Positions 29,630 to 39,116 of a stretch of DNA of 64,000 nt are shown one piece after another. Numbering within the stretch: position 1 is the first letter of the stretch; the number at the start of each line of letters is the position of its first letter. The DNA lies in contig JAQYQB010000014.1 in assembly GCA_028726465.1 (NCBI GenBank), positions 1 through 64,000 on the forward strand, written 5' to 3'. The translations under genes were made by a program, and so were the position numbers. The notes beneath the pieces are model-generated. The model was given only the letters and a program-made list of their open reading frames with translations. It did not search any database and was not told the DNA's origin. Source of the stretch: Mycobacteriaceae bacterium (GTDB lineage: Bacteria; Actinomycetota; Actinomycetes; Mycobacteriales; Mycobacteriaceae).

Positions 29630-30024
29630 CGCTGGATATCCACGGTCCAGGGGAAGATGGCCGGGCGCTCGTGGGCGGTCTCGTCCTCGAGCAGGACGTG
29701 GTCTTTCGGCAGCGCGGCGTACGGGGTGAGCAGGCGGGACAGCACCATCGTTAGCTGGTTGATAGAACCGGTCGCCCCCTCGACCGACAGGGCGTAGCGG
29801 CGGACCTGGGCGTCGTCGAGGTCGCGGTCTTCGTGCTCGTCGCGGTAGGTCTGACGCAGCTGGTCTTCTACCCCCTCTGCCAGGCGCGGAGTATCATGAC
29901 GCTTTACACTCGCCTGGGCCAACTGCCCGTTGTCGACGAGCCGGTCCAAGGCTTCGCGGAAGACGTCCTCCACGCGCTCGGCTTGGTGGTCGGGGACGAG
30001 AACATCGAACTGAATAAGTGGCAT
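29626..30024 (-). CDS. Unknown small protein with N-terminal proline, tautomerase-like start
   Basis: 132 residues. The start MPLIQFDVLVPD resembles 4-oxalocrotonate tautomerase proteins, where Pro after the initiator Met is catalytic; the rest is not close enough for me to assign the family. The C-terminal half has SVEGATGSINQLTMVLSR. ATG 30024 has TAGGGT 7 nt upstream. The open frame continues upstream across the next gene, but that part is antisense shadow. Divergent from the amidohydrolase gene with 36 nt between. Confidence 0.7.
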   Translation of the reverse strand: MPLIQFDVLVPDHQAERVEDVFREALDRLVDNGQLAQASVKRHDTPRLAEGVEDQLRQTYRDEHEDRDLDDAQVRRYALSVEGATGSINQLTMVLSRLLTPYAALPKDHVLLEDETAHERPAIFPWTVDIQR

Positions 30025-30031
30025 GCAGGTA

Positions 30032-30037
30032 ACCCTA
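30032..30037 (-). promoter_or_regulatory. Putative -10 element of gene 29626-30024 (leaderless)
   Basis: TAGGGT on the minus strand, 7 nt before ATG 30024. Confidence 0.45.
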
Positions 30038-30060
30038 CCCAAACTAACGGAGTGAGATCT

Positions 30061-31272
30061 ATGGCTTCCCCCACAAAAAATCCGGAATTCGTGCGCGAGC
30101 ACGGCGTCGACCTGTCCTGGCAGGAGGATTTTTATCAGGATCTCCACCGCCACCCGGAGCTCTCCCACGAGGAGGAACGCACCGCGGCCCAGATCCGCGC
30201 CCGGCTGGAGGGGATGGACTGCGAGGTGGTCGACGGCATCGGCGGCTACGGCATGGTCGCCATCTTCCGCAACGCGGCCACCGACGCCACCCCCACCGCG
30301 CTGATGCGCGCCGACTTCGACGCCCTGCCGGTCCGGGAGGCCACCGGCGCGGACTACGCCTCCACCAACGGCGCCATGCACGCCTGCGGGCACGACATGC
30401 ACGCCACCGCCCTGCTCGGCGTGTGCGCGGTGCTCGACGCCCGGCGCGACGCCTGGTCCGGGACCTTCCTGGCGCTGTTCCAGCCGGCCGAGGAGTCCTC
30501 GATGGGGGCGAAATACATGCTGGCCGACGGGCTGACCGATCGCGTGCCGAAGCCGGACGTCTGCTTCGGCCAACACATCATGCCCGGGCCGGCGGGCACG
30601 GTGCAGAGCACGCCCGGGCCCATCATGGCCGGCTGCGACAGCCTGCGCATCCGCGTCTTCGGCCGCTCCGCCCACGCCTCCATGCCGCACAACTCCATCG
30701 ACCCGACCTTCCTGGCGGCGATGATCGTGGTGCGGCTGCAGGGCATCGTCGGCCGCGAGGTGGCCCCGCACGAGTTCTTCGTCATCTCCGTCGGCGAGCT
30801 GCACTCCGGCGACAAGAACAACATCATCCCGGCCTCCGCCGAGCTGGTCCTCAACACCCGCTACTACGACCCGCAGGTGGCCGAGCGCGTCTACGCCAGC
30901 CTGGAGCGCGTCGTGCGCGCCGAGTGCTGGGCCTCCGGCAGCCCCCAGGATCCGACCTTCGAGTACTACGCCCACGGCGAGGTCACCGACAACGACGCGG
31001 GCGTCGATGCCGCCCTCCGTCCCGCCTTCGATGCCGTCTTCGGCGAGCAGTCCGTCACCTCCACGGGCAGCACCGCCTCCGAGGACTTTTGCTATCTCCC
31101 GCAGGCCTGGGGCGTGCCCTATTATTTCTGGCACGTCGGCTGCACCCCGGCCGAGCAGCTAGATACCCCGCCGGTCAACCACCAGGCCGACTTCCTGCCC
31201 GACTACGCCCCGACCGTTAAGGCCTCCACCCAGGCGGGTCTGACCGCGGTGCTGGCCTATCTGGGCCGCTAA
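30061..31272 (+). CDS. M20-family amidohydrolase
   Basis: Metal-dependent hydrolase of N-acyl amino acids or similar amides (hippurate/N-acetyl-L,L-diaminopimelate type). 403 residues. Family motifs: HRHPELSHEE, then LMRADFDALPV, HACGHDMHATALLG for metal binding, and LFQPAEES with the catalytic Glu. The late GSTASEDFCYLPQ is also typical. ATG 30061 has GGAG 8 nt upstream. The natural substrate cannot be read from sequence. Confidence 0.9.
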   Translation: MASPTKNPEFVREHGVDLSWQEDFYQDLHRHPELSHEEERTAAQIRARLEGMDCEVVDGIGGYGMVAIFRNAATDATPTALMRADFDALPVREATGADYASTNGAMHACGHDMHATALLGVCAVLDARRDAWSGTFLALFQPAEESSMGAKYMLADGLTDRVPKPDVCFGQHIMPGPAGTVQSTPGPIMAGCDSLRIRVFGRSAHASMPHNSIDPTFLAAMIVVRLQGIVGREVAPHEFFVISVGELHSGDKNNIIPASAELVLNTRYYDPQVAERVYASLERVVRAECWASGSPQDPTFEYYAHGEVTDNDAGVDAALRPAFDAVFGEQSVTSTGSTASEDFCYLPQAWGVPYYFWHVGCTPAEQLDTPPVNHQADFLPDYAPTVKASTQAGLTAVLAYLGR

Positions 31273-31364
31273 GGCGCCCCGCGCGAAGTCGGGCGGGCCG
31301 GGCGACCTTCCGTTACAGTAGGCAGTGTTTTACACGCTCCCTCGACGCGAAGGTGTCTTTGCCC

Positions 31365-33740
31365 ATGGCCTCTCCCACGGATTTTTCCTCTGTCATCCCC
31401 GGTCACGTCCGCGCCGCCGCCGGCGTGACCCCTCCTGCCGCCTCTAACCGCAAGTACTGGTCCGGACTCGCCAACGCGGTCATGGACCACATCGCCGCGG
31501 ACTGGGAGACCACCCGCCGCACTTACGCGCCGGCCCGCCGCCAGCACTATTTCTCCGCCGAATTCCTCCAGGGCCGGGCACTCCTCAACAACCTCACGAA
31601 CCTGGGCCTGGTCGACGACGCCCGCGCCTACGTCGAGTCCACCGGGCGCGAGCTGGCCGACGTCCTCGAGGCCGAGCACGACGCGGCCCTGGGCAACGGC
31701 GGCCTGGGCCGCCTAGCCGCCTGTTTCCTGGACTCCGCGGTCACCCAGAACCTGCCAGTGACCGGCTACGGGCTGCTCTACCGCTACGGCCTGTTCAAGC
31801 AGACCTTCGACAACGGCTACCAGGTCGAGAAGCCGGACGCGTGGATGGAAAACGGCTACGACTTCCTGGTCCGCCGCGCCAGCACGCAGCGCCGCATTCA
31901 CTTCGACGACATGGACGTGCGCGCCATCCCCTACGACCTGCCGATCACCGGCTACGGCACCCGCAACGTGGGAACCCTGCGCCTTTGGAAGTCCGAGCCC
32001 ATCGACGACTTCGACTACGACGCCTTCAACTCCCAGCGGTTTACCGACGCCATCGTCGAGCGCGAGCGCGTCATGGACATCTGCCGCGTGCTCTACCCCA
32101 ATGACACGACCTACGAGGGCAAGGTCCTGCGCGTGCGCCAGCAGTACTTCTTCGTCTCCGCCTCCCTGCAGGAGATGGTGGACAACTACCTCGAGCACCA
32201 CGGCGACGACCTGCGCGGTTTCGCCCGCTACAACTGCATCCAGCTCAACGACACCCACCCGGTGCTGGCCATCCCGGAGCTGCTGCGCATCCTGCTCGAC
32301 GAGCACCAGATGAGCTGGGACGATGCCTGGAAGGTGGTCACCGAGACCTTCGCCTATACCAACCACACCGTCCTGGCCGAGGCCATGGAAAAGTGGGAGG
32401 TTTCAATCTTCCAGCGGCTGTTCTGGCGCATCTGGGAGCTGGTCGCAGAGATCGACCGCCGCTTCCGCGAGGACATGGCCCAGCGCGGCCTGGACCAGGG
32501 CACCATCGACTACCTGGCCCCGGTGGCTGACGGCCAGGTCCGCATGGCCTGGATCGCCTGCTACGCCTCCTACTCCATCAACGGCGTGGCGGCCCTGCAC
32601 ACCGAGATCATCAAGGCCGAGACCCTGCGCGACTGGCACGAGATGTACCCCGAGAAGTTCAACAACAAGACCAACGGGGTCACCCCGCGCCGCTGGCTCA
32701 AGATGTGCAACCCGCGCCTGGCAGACCTGCTCACCCGGGCCAACGGCTCGGACAGCTGGGTGACCAACCTGGACGAGCTGGCCGGCCTGGCCGGGCTCGC
32801 CGACGGCCCGGACGGCGCCGCGCTGCTCGATGAGCTCACGGAGGTCAAGGCCGCCAACAAGCGCGATTTCGCCGAGTGGATTCACCGCCACCAGGGCGCC
32901 GAGGTCGACCCGGACTCCCTGTTCGACGTGCAGATTAAGCGCCTGCACGAGTACAAGCGGCAGCTGCTCAACGCGCTCTACATCCTGGACCTGTACTTCC
33001 GCATCACCCAGGACGGCGAGGAGCCAACCCCGCGCACCTTCATCTTCGGCGCGAAGGCCGCGCCCGGCTACGTCCGCGCCAAGGAAATCATCAAGCTCAT
33101 CAACTCCGTGGCCGACCTGGTCAACAACGACCCGGCCACCCGGGACATCATCCGTGTGGTCTTCGTGGAAAACTACAACGTCTCCCCCGCCGAGCACATC
33201 ATCCCGGCCGCCGACGTCTCCGAGCAGATCTCCGTCGCCGGCAAGGAGGCCTCCGGCACCTCCAACATGAAGTTCATGATGAACGGCGCGCTGACACTCG
33301 GCACGCTCGACGGCGCCAACGTCGAGATCGTGGACGCGGTCGGCCGCGAGAACGCCTATATCTTCGGCGCCCGCAACGACGAGCTGCCCAGCCTGCGCGA
33401 GAACTACAACCCGGGCGCGCTCTACCACGAGGTGCCCGGCCTGGCCCGCGCCCTCGAAGCCCTGACCAACGGCACGCTGGACCGCAACTTCGACGACCTG
33501 CGCTCCAGCCTGACCGACGGCTACGGCACCTCCGCCGCCGACACCTACTACGTCCTGGGCGATTTCGCCGACTACCGCGACAAGCGCGACCAGGCGGCCG
33601 CCGACTACGCCGACGATCCGCGCGGCTGGGCCCGCAAGTGCTGGCTCAACATCTGCTACTCGGGCCGCTTCTCCGCCGACCGCACCATCCACGACTACGC
33701 CACCGAGGTCTGGCACCTCGACTCCCTGCCCATCGACTAG
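31365..33740 (+). CDS. glgP: Glycogen/maltodextrin phosphorylase
   Basis: Releases glucose-1-phosphate from glycogen or maltodextrin. 791 residues. Clear motifs: QGRALLNNLTNLG, GNGGLGRLAACFLDS, LNDTHPVLAIPELLR, and the pyridoxal-phosphate site EASGTSNMKFMMNGALTLGT. ATG 31365 with GAAGGTG upstream; a GTG at 31353 is also open. A perfect 14-bp hairpin terminator follows and separates it from the convergent pyk. Confidence 0.96.
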   Translation: MASPTDFSSVIPGHVRAAAGVTPPAASNRKYWSGLANAVMDHIAADWETTRRTYAPARRQHYFSAEFLQGRALLNNLTNLGLVDDARAYVESTGRELADVLEAEHDAALGNGGLGRLAACFLDSAVTQNLPVTGYGLLYRYGLFKQTFDNGYQVEKPDAWMENGYDFLVRRASTQRRIHFDDMDVRAIPYDLPITGYGTRNVGTLRLWKSEPIDDFDYDAFNSQRFTDAIVERERVMDICRVLYPNDTTYEGKVLRVRQQYFFVSASLQEMVDNYLEHHGDDLRGFARYNCIQLNDTHPVLAIPELLRILLDEHQMSWDDAWKVVTETFAYTNHTVLAEAMEKWEVSIFQRLFWRIWELVAEIDRRFREDMAQRGLDQGTIDYLAPVADGQVRMAWIACYASYSINGVAALHTEIIKAETLRDWHEMYPEKFNNKTNGVTPRRWLKMCNPRLADLLTRANGSDSWVTNLDELAGLAGLADGPDGAALLDELTEVKAANKRDFAEWIHRHQGAEVDPDSLFDVQIKRLHEYKRQLLNALYILDLYFRITQDGEEPTPRTFIFGAKAAPGYVRAKEIIKLINSVADLVNNDPATRDIIRVVFVENYNVSPAEHIIPAADVSEQISVAGKEASGTSNMKFMMNGALTLGTLDGANVEIVDAVGRENAYIFGARNDELPSLRENYNPGALYHEVPGLARALEALTNGTLDRNFDDLRSSLTDGYGTSAADTYYVLGDFADYRDKRDQAAADYADDPRGWARKCWLNICYSGRFSADRTIHDYATEVWHLDSLPID

Positions 33741-33757
33741 CGGGCCCGGACACACAC

Positions 33758-33791
33758 GAGCGCCCGGCACCAGTTCAGGTGCCGGGCGCTC
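33758..33791. terminator. Bidirectional terminator glgP / pyk
   Basis: Perfect 14-bp inverted repeat with a 6-nt loop between two convergent genes. No long T run on either side. Confidence 0.8.
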
Positions 33792-33805
33792 GCCGTGTCA
33801 GTGCC

Positions 33806-35224
33806 TTAGGAGCGGGTCTCTCCCAGCAGGTGGCACTGGATCATGTTGGTGTTGCCGGAGATTCCCGGAGGGGTACCGGCGACGACGACCATGAGGTCGT
33901 TCTCGTCGTAGGCGTCCATGGACAACAGGGCCTCGTCCAGGGCCTCCATCATCTCATCCGTCGAGCCGACCTGCGGGCTCAGGAAGGTCTGCGCGCCCCA
34001 GGTCAGCGCCAGCTGGGAACGCACCGCTTGGTTCGGGGTGAAGACCAGCAGGGGCAGCTGCGAGTGCAGGCGGGCCACGCGACGGGCGGTGTCACCCGAG
34101 GTGGTAAACGCCACGATTGCCTTCGCGTTGAGGCGCTCGGCGATGTCGCGGGCGGAATAGGAAATCACGCCGCGCTTGGTGCGCGGGACGTGCGCCAGCG
34201 GCGGCACGCGCCCGTCGGTTTCCGCGCGGGAGACGATTCGCGCCATGGTGCGCACCACGTTGTGCGGGTCGACGCCGACGGAGGTCTCGCCGGAGAGCAT
34301 CACCGCGTCCGCGCCGTCCAGCACGGCGTTGGCCACGTCGGAGGCCTCCGCGCGGGTCGGGCGGGAGTTTTCGATCATCGAGTCCAGCATCTGGGTGGCG
34401 ACGATGACCGGCTTGGCGTTCTCGCGGGCGATCTGGATGGCGCGCTTTTGCACCAGCGGGACCTGCTCCAGCGGGACCTCGACGCCCAGGTCGCCGCGGG
34501 CGACCATGATGGCGTCGAAGGCCAGGACGATGGACTCGAGCGCGTCCACGGCCTCCGGCTTCTCCAGCTTGGCGATGACCGGCAGGCGGCGGCCCTCCTC
34601 GTCCATCACCTCGTGGACCAGATCCACGTCCGCAGGCGAGCGCACGAAGGACAGGGCGATGAAGTCCACGCCCAGGCGCAGGGCGAAGCGCAGGTCCTCG
34701 ATGTCCTTTTCGGACAGCGCCGGCACGGAGATGTCCATGCCCGGCAGGGACACGCCCTTGTTGTTGGAGACCGGGCCGCCCTCGGTGACCTCGCAGACGA
34801 CGTCGTTGCCGTCGACTTCCTTACAGACCAGGGCTACCTTGCCGTCGTCGACGAGCAGGCGGTCGCCGGGCTGGGCATCGTTAGCCAGGCCCTTGTAGGT
34901 GGTGGACACGCGGTCGTGGGTGCCCTCGACGTCGTCGATGGTAATCCGGACTACCTCGCCGGTCTCCCAGTAAGTCTCGGTCTCCTTAAAGCGGCCGAGG
35001 CGGATCTTCGGGCCCTGGAGATCGGCCAGGATGCCGACCGCGCGGCCGGTCTTATCGGTGGCTTCGCGCACCCAGCGGTAGTTCTGCTCGTGATCGGCGT
35101 GGTCGCCGTGGGACATGTTGAGACGGGCAACGTCCATGCCGTCTTCGACCAAGCGGTGAATAGCGTCTTCGCTCGCGACCGCGGGGCCGAGCGTACATAC
35201 GATTTTGGTTCTTCTATCCAACAT
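33806..35224 (-). CDS. pyk: Pyruvate kinase
   Basis: Final glycolytic step, phosphoenolpyruvate to pyruvate with ATP formation. 472 residues. Start RRTKIVCTLGPAV, then VARLNMSHG, the active-site region IAKLEKPEAVDAL and IMVARGDLGVEV, and the C-terminal regulatory domain. Only one lysine-glutamate signature and one full copy of each domain. It lies downstream of lgt, as in C. glutamicum and M. tuberculosis. Confidence 0.97.
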   Translation of the reverse strand: MLDRRTKIVCTLGPAVASEDAIHRLVEDGMDVARLNMSHGDHADHEQNYRWVREATDKTGRAVGILADLQGPKIRLGRFKETETYWETGEVVRITIDDVEGTHDRVSTTYKGLANDAQPGDRLLVDDGKVALVCKEVDGNDVVCEVTEGGPVSNNKGVSLPGMDISVPALSEKDIEDLRFALRLGVDFIALSFVRSPADVDLVHEVMDEEGRRLPVIAKLEKPEAVDALESIVLAFDAIMVARGDLGVEVPLEQVPLVQKRAIQIARENAKPVIVATQMLDSMIENSRPTRAEASDVANAVLDGADAVMLSGETSVGVDPHNVVRTMARIVSRAETDGRVPPLAHVPRTKRGVISYSARDIAERLNAKAIVAFTTSGDTARRVARLHSQLPLLVFTPNQAVRSQLALTWGAQTFLSPQVGSTDEMMEALDEALLSMDAYDENDLMVVVAGTPPGISGNTNMIQCHLLGETRS

Positions 35225-35332
35225 TTATCTGTGCCTACTCCTGTAATGGTGACTGCCTAACCATTCCCAACGTACCCCGCCCCCGCGGCGGGTGCCACTG
35301 CAAAAACGGAAACAATCCCACAGATTCCCACA

Positions 35333-36217
35333 TTAGGGTTCGGAGCGCTCCTGAGCGGCCGCGGGAAACTTCGGATCCACCTCGTCCGCGGACTCCTGCC
35401 CGCGCGGCAGACGGAAGAAGACGATGCAGGCCGCCACGAAGACCACCACGGAAACCAGCACGTTGACACGCACGTCGAAAATCAGCGTGGCCTCGTCCGT
35501 GCGCATCTGCTCGATGAAGAAACGGCCAAAAGTATAGCCCATGACGTAGAGGGCGAAGACCCGCCCGTGCCCCAGCTTCCAGGCGCGGTGCGCCCAGAGC
35601 AGGAACAGGCACACGGCGACGTTCCACAGCAGCTCGTAGAGGAAGGTCGGGTGGACCGAGGCCATCACCTCGCCCGTGGAGGTGCCACTGACCGGCGCTA
35701 CCCGGCCGGCCTCGTCGACGCGGTAGTAGATGTCCAGCGCCCACGGAACGTCGGTTTCCGCCCCGTAGAGCTCCTGGTTAAACCAGTTGCCCAGACGGCC
35801 GATGCCCTGGGCCAGCACCAGCCCCGGCGCCACCGCGTCCGCGAACGGCCCCAGCGGGATGCCCTTGACCTTGAACATCACCCACAGCGCCACCGCCGCG
35901 AGCGCCACCGCGCCCCAAATGCCCAGGCCGCCGTTAGTAATCTTCAGCGCGTCGACCGGATTGCGCTCGGCGCAGAAGTACTTATCGTAATCCGTGATGA
36001 CGTGATAGAGGCGCCCGCCGACGATGCCGGCGGGGATGACCACGATGGCGGCGTCCCAGACGGTGTCCGGGTTCCCGCCCATCGCGCGGTAACGGCGCAG
36101 GGTCATCCACATAGCCACCAGGATGCCGGCGACGATGCACAGCGCGTAGGCGCGGATAGGAATCGGGCCCACGTGCCACACGCCCTGCGGCGGGGACGGG
36201 ATATTGGCCAAGTTCAT
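35333..36217 (-). CDS. lgt: Prolipoprotein diacylglyceryl transferase
   Basis: Membrane enzyme that attaches diacylglyceryl to the lipobox cysteine of prelipoproteins. About seven helices. Signature [17 protein letters not shown] and, before it, [26 protein letters not shown] is also conserved. ATG 36217 begins [14 protein letters not shown], the usual start; a TTG at 36244 is open. It can act on the lipoprotein encoded at 47750-48484. Confidence 0.96.
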   Translation of the reverse strand: MNLANIPSPPQGVWHVGPIPIRAYALCIVAGILVAMWMTLRRYRAMGGNPDTVWDAAIVVIPAGIVGGRLYHVITDYDKYFCAERNPVDALKITNGGLGIWGAVALAAVALWVMFKVKGIPLGPFADAVAPGLVLAQGIGRLGNWFNQELYGAETDVPWALDIYYRVDEAGRVAPVSGTSTGEVMASVHPTFLYELLWNVAVCLFLLWAHRAWKLGHGRVFALYVMGYTFGRFFIEQMRTDEATLIFDVRVNVLVSVVVFVAACIVFFRLPRGQESADEVDPKFPAAAQERSEP

Positions 36218-36263
36218 AATCTGCACGTACACAGTGTGCCCCAAAGCCCACCCGAATGCGAGA

Positions 36264-37094
36264 TCAGGGGGTCTTGCGCGACGGGCAGGCCGGGTGCTTG
36301 CCGGCGGCCACCAAGCTGCGAGCCAGTGCGGTCGGATCCTGGGCGGACATCACCGACTCGCCGACCATCACGGCGTCGGCGCCCTGCGAGGCGTAGCCCA
36401 GGAGGTTGCGGGGGTTCTCGACCCCACCGACGGCGATCCGCAGCAGGGACTCGGGCAGGCCCGGCACAATCTCAGCGAAGACCCCACGGTCGATGGCGTC
36501 CGAGGACAGCGACCACGCGTTAATGCCCACCACGGTCCCGCCGGCCTGCATGGCCCGGTCCGCGTCCTGGCTGCTGCGGATCTCCAGCAGGGCGACCATG
36601 CCGAGCGACTCAATCCGATCCAACAGCGCCTCCAAGCGCGCCTGCTCCAGGAGGGCGACCTGCAAGGGAACGACGTCCGCGCCGAAGCAGCGCGCCTCGT
36701 GGATCTGGTAGGGGTCGACGATGATGTCGCGGCAGATCATAGGCACCTCGGTGGCCGCCCGGATAAGGCGCATGTCGTCCAGCGAGCCGCGGAAGCGGCG
36801 CCGGTCGGTCTGGCAGGCCATCATCACCACGCCGGCTTCCTGGAAGTCTTGGGCGAGGCGCGCCATGCGCTCGGGGTTGTCCAGCCGGGCGATTTCGCCG
36901 AGGTACGGCACCGCGCGCTTGAATTCAGTGATCACCGAGCAACCGTTGGTCAAAAGCGCCGCCTTGGCGTCCCGGGGCGGTTCCATCGAGCGGGATTTCG
37001 CCTTGATGTCCTGGAAGGAGACCTTCGCCTCCCGCGCGGCTACGTCTTCGAGGACGCCGGTGACTAGACGGTCAACGGCAATAGGGGTGGGCAC
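36264..37094 (-). CDS. trpC: Indole-3-glycerol-phosphate synthase
   Basis: Tryptophan biosynthesis: closes the indole ring to give indole-3-glycerol phosphate. 276 residues, TIM barrel. Motifs: [16 protein letters not shown], then [34 protein letters not shown], and [17 protein letters not shown]. In many Trp synthases the early motif reads EVKRASPS; here it is EFKRAVPY, a small change. GTG start with GGAGG 6 nt upstream. trpB and trpA, which follow trpC in M. tuberculosis, are absent; lgt follows directly. Confidence 0.93.
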   Translation of the reverse strand: MPTPIAVDRLVTGVLEDVAAREAKVSFQDIKAKSRSMEPPRDAKAALLTNGCSVITEFKRAVPYLGEIARLDNPERMARLAQDFQEAGVVMMACQTDRRRFRGSLDDMRLIRAATEVPMICRDIIVDPYQIHEARCFGADVVPLQVALLEQARLEALLDRIESLGMVALLEIRSSQDADRAMQAGGTVVGINAWSLSSDAIDRGVFAEIVPGLPESLLRIAVGGVENPRNLLGYASQGADAVMVGESVMSAQDPTALARSLVAAGKHPACPSRKTP

Positions 37095-37205
37095 CGGGGC
37101 ACCTCCTCGAAGTAAGCGACAAGGATCACATGCGCAGTCTCACCTAAAGGCTATCCCCTCAAACGTGCCCAGAGGAAATCCAGAGGTACCCCCGATTGGC
37201 AAACT

Positions 37206-37853
37206 TTAGGTTAAACGCCCACGTTGGTTGTCTAAATCGGTGGGGTCAATATCCGCGTCCAGCGCGTCCCACAGCACCCGGCCGCTGTCCGGGGATTCTT
37301 CCAGATCCTGGGCCAGCTTCTCCTGCCGCATGGCGGGAGTTTCGTATTTGTTGGAACGCGCGGTGTCCTCGCCCGGGCGGGTGGCCAGCAGCACCGCGCC
37401 GAAAAGCGCGACGGCCGCAGCGACCAAGGCGAGCACGGGGCCGGCGGTGTGTGCCGAGGCTTCGGTGATGACGGCCCAGTCCGAAATGGAGGTCACGTCC
37501 ACCGCCAGGTCATTGTCCTGGCCGGCCTGCAGGATGTCCTGGGCGCGCTGCACGTCCGGGCCGGCGGTCAGCAGCTGCAGTGGCCGCCAGGCCACCGCGG
37601 CCGCCGCCACCGCGCAGACGATCGCCACCACCCGGCGGGCCAGCCGCCGCAGCACCAGCCCGGCCAGCGTGCCGGCCAGCAGCAACAGCATGACGGCCAT
37701 GAGCTCGACCGACCAGTGCGAGCCGAGGATATCCACGACCTGCCCGCCGGACTTGTCGTCCTCTGCGGAGGCCTGGACCCAGCTCATGCGCGACGAGCCC
37801 CACAGCCCAATCGCGCCGAGGGCCATGAGCAGCGGGCCAATTCGCTTTCCCAC
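37206..37853 (-). CDS. Trp-biosynthesis-associated membrane protein (TIGR02234-like)
   Basis: 215 residues with four predicted helices. Starts VGKRIGPLLMALGAIGLWGSS and contains WRPLQLL; size, topology and position directly before trpC fit the actinobacterial TIGR02234 membrane family. The function is unknown. GTG 37853 has AGGGAG 6 nt upstream; an ATG at 37913 lies inside hisFI and is unlikely. It follows hisFI in the same direction. Confidence 0.78.
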   Translation of the reverse strand: MGKRIGPLLMALGAIGLWGSSRMSWVQASAEDDKSGGQVVDILGSHWSVELMAVMLLLLAGTLAGLVLRRLARRVVAIVCAVAAAAVAWRPLQLLTAGPDVQRAQDILQAGQDNDLAVDVTSISDWAVITEASAHTAGPVLALVAAAVALFGAVLLATRPGEDTARSNKYETPAMRQEKLAQDLEESPDSGRVLWDALDADIDPTDLDNQRGRLT

Positions 37854-37885
37854 GTCTACTCCCTTCCTGCGGTTACTCAGGGATC

Positions 37886-39043
37886 CTAGAGTAGTACATC
37901 GGCGTCGAAGCAACTGCGATCGCCGGTGTGGCAGGCCCCGCCCTTTTGTCGGACGGTCACCAGGAGGGTGTCGCCGTCGCAGTCGAGCTTGACGCCCAAG
38001 ACCTCCTGCGTGTTGCCGGAGGTCTTGCCCTTGACCCAGTATTCCTGCCGGGAGCGGGAATAGTACGTGCCCTGGCGGGTGGCCAAGGTGTAGGCCAGCG
38101 CGTGATCGTCCATCCAGGCCAGCATCAGCACCTGCCCGTCCTCCGACTGGACGACGGCGGGCACCAGCCCGTCCGCGTTGCGCTTCAGTCGGCTAGCGAT
38201 GGCCGGGGCCAGCGCGCACTCCGCCGGGCTGGCCGCGGCCGGCTGCGCCTCCGCTTCCGCCGCCGGCACCGGACGGATCGGGTAACCGGCGTTCGCCAGG
38301 GCGTCTTTGACCGCGCCGATGGTGGTCTTGCCAAAGTGGAAGATGGAGGCGGCCAGGACCGCGTCCGCGCCGGCGGCGACGGCCGGCGGGAAGTCCTCCG
38401 GCGCGCCCGCCCCGCCCGAGGCGATCACCGGCACGTTGACCGCGGCGCGCACGGCGGCGATGAGCTCGGTGTCGAAGCCGCCCTCGGTCCCGTCGCTGTC
38501 CATGGAGTTGAGCAGGATCTCGCCGACGCCCAGGTCGGCGGCGGTCCGGGCCCACTCCAGGGCATCGAGGCCGGCGGAGCGGGTGCCGCCGTGCGTGGTG
38601 ACCTCGAAGCCCGACGGGGCCCAGTCCTGCTGCTGCGCGGTCCGGCGCGCGTCCAGGGAGAGCACGATGCACTGGGAGCCGAAAATCTCCGCCAACTCCC
38701 GCAACAGCTCAGGGCGGGCGATGGCCGCGGTGTTGACCGAGACCTTGTCCGCGCCGGCCCGCAGCAGCGCGCGCACGTCCTCGGCGCTGCGCACTCCCCC
38801 GCCCACGGTCAGCGGGATGAAGACCTGCTCGGCCGTGCGGCGCACGACATCGATGAGGGTCCCGCGGCCTTCCTTCGACGCGGACACGTCGAGGAAGGTC
38901 AGTTCGTCGGCGCCGAGCTGGCCGTAGCGGGCGGCCAGCTCCACCGGGTCGCCGGCGTCGCGGAGGTTTTCAAAATTGACGCCCTTGACCACGCGGCCGT
39001 TATCGACGTCGAGGCAGGGAATGACCCGCACAGACAAGGTCAC
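37886..39043 (-). CDS. hisF-hisI: Fused HisF-HisI: imidazole glycerol phosphate synthase cyclase subunit / phosphoribosyl-AMP cyclohydrolase
   Basis: One open frame of 385 residues carries two histidine enzymes. Residues 1-257 are HisF, the cyclase partner of HisH, with the catalytic aspartates Asp12 (PCLDVDNG) and Asp131 (LSLDARR). Residues 258-280 are an Ala/Pro/Glu linker. Residues 281-385 are HisI, complete with metal ligands Asp354, Asp356, Asp358 (KLDCDGD), Cys371 (GGACHTG) and Cys378 (RSCF). No stop codon or frameshift separates the two. In C. glutamicum hisF and hisI are separate neighbouring genes. GTG 39043 with GGAG 9 nt upstream. Confidence 0.9.
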   Translation of the reverse strand: MTLSVRVIPCLDVDNGRVVKGVNFENLRDAGDPVELAARYGQLGADELTFLDVSASKEGRGTLIDVVRRTAEQVFIPLTVGGGVRSAEDVRALLRAGADKVSVNTAAIARPELLRELAEIFGSQCIVLSLDARRTAQQQDWAPSGFEVTTHGGTRSAGLDALEWARTAADLGVGEILLNSMDSDGTEGGFDTELIAAVRAAVNVPVIASGGAGAPEDFPPAVAAGADAVLAASIFHFGKTTIGAVKDALANAGYPIRPVPAAEAEAQPAAASPAECALAPAIASRLKRNADGLVPAVVQSEDGQVLMLAWMDDHALAYTLATRQGTYYSRSRQEYWVKGKTSGNTQEVLGVKLDCDGDTLLVTVRQKGGACHTGDRSCFDADVLL

Positions 39044-39069
39044 GGGAGCACACTCCTTCGGAATTTTTC

Positions 39070-39095
39070 TAACAGTGTGTTTTAACAGTGTGTTT
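39070..39095. repeat. Tandem 13-bp direct repeat upstream of hisF-hisI
   Basis: TAACAGTGTGTTT twice in a row, between impA and the hisF-hisI start codon. No similar repeat elsewhere in the operon was noticed. Confidence 0.7.
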
Positions 39096-39116
39096 ACTGG
39101 TCTGGTGGCTGCTGTT

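Noticed and set aside
30025..31134. Extension of the small gene 29626-30024 to a 502-residue protein
   Set aside because: The extra part is antisense to the M20 amidohydrolase and has shadow-frame composition; conserved sequence begins at ATG 30024.
37886..38270. Separate hisI gene with its own start
   Set aside because: No stop codon divides it from hisF. A GTG codon occurs at residue 259 of the fused frame, but I see no ribosome site before it, so the fusion is the simpler reading.
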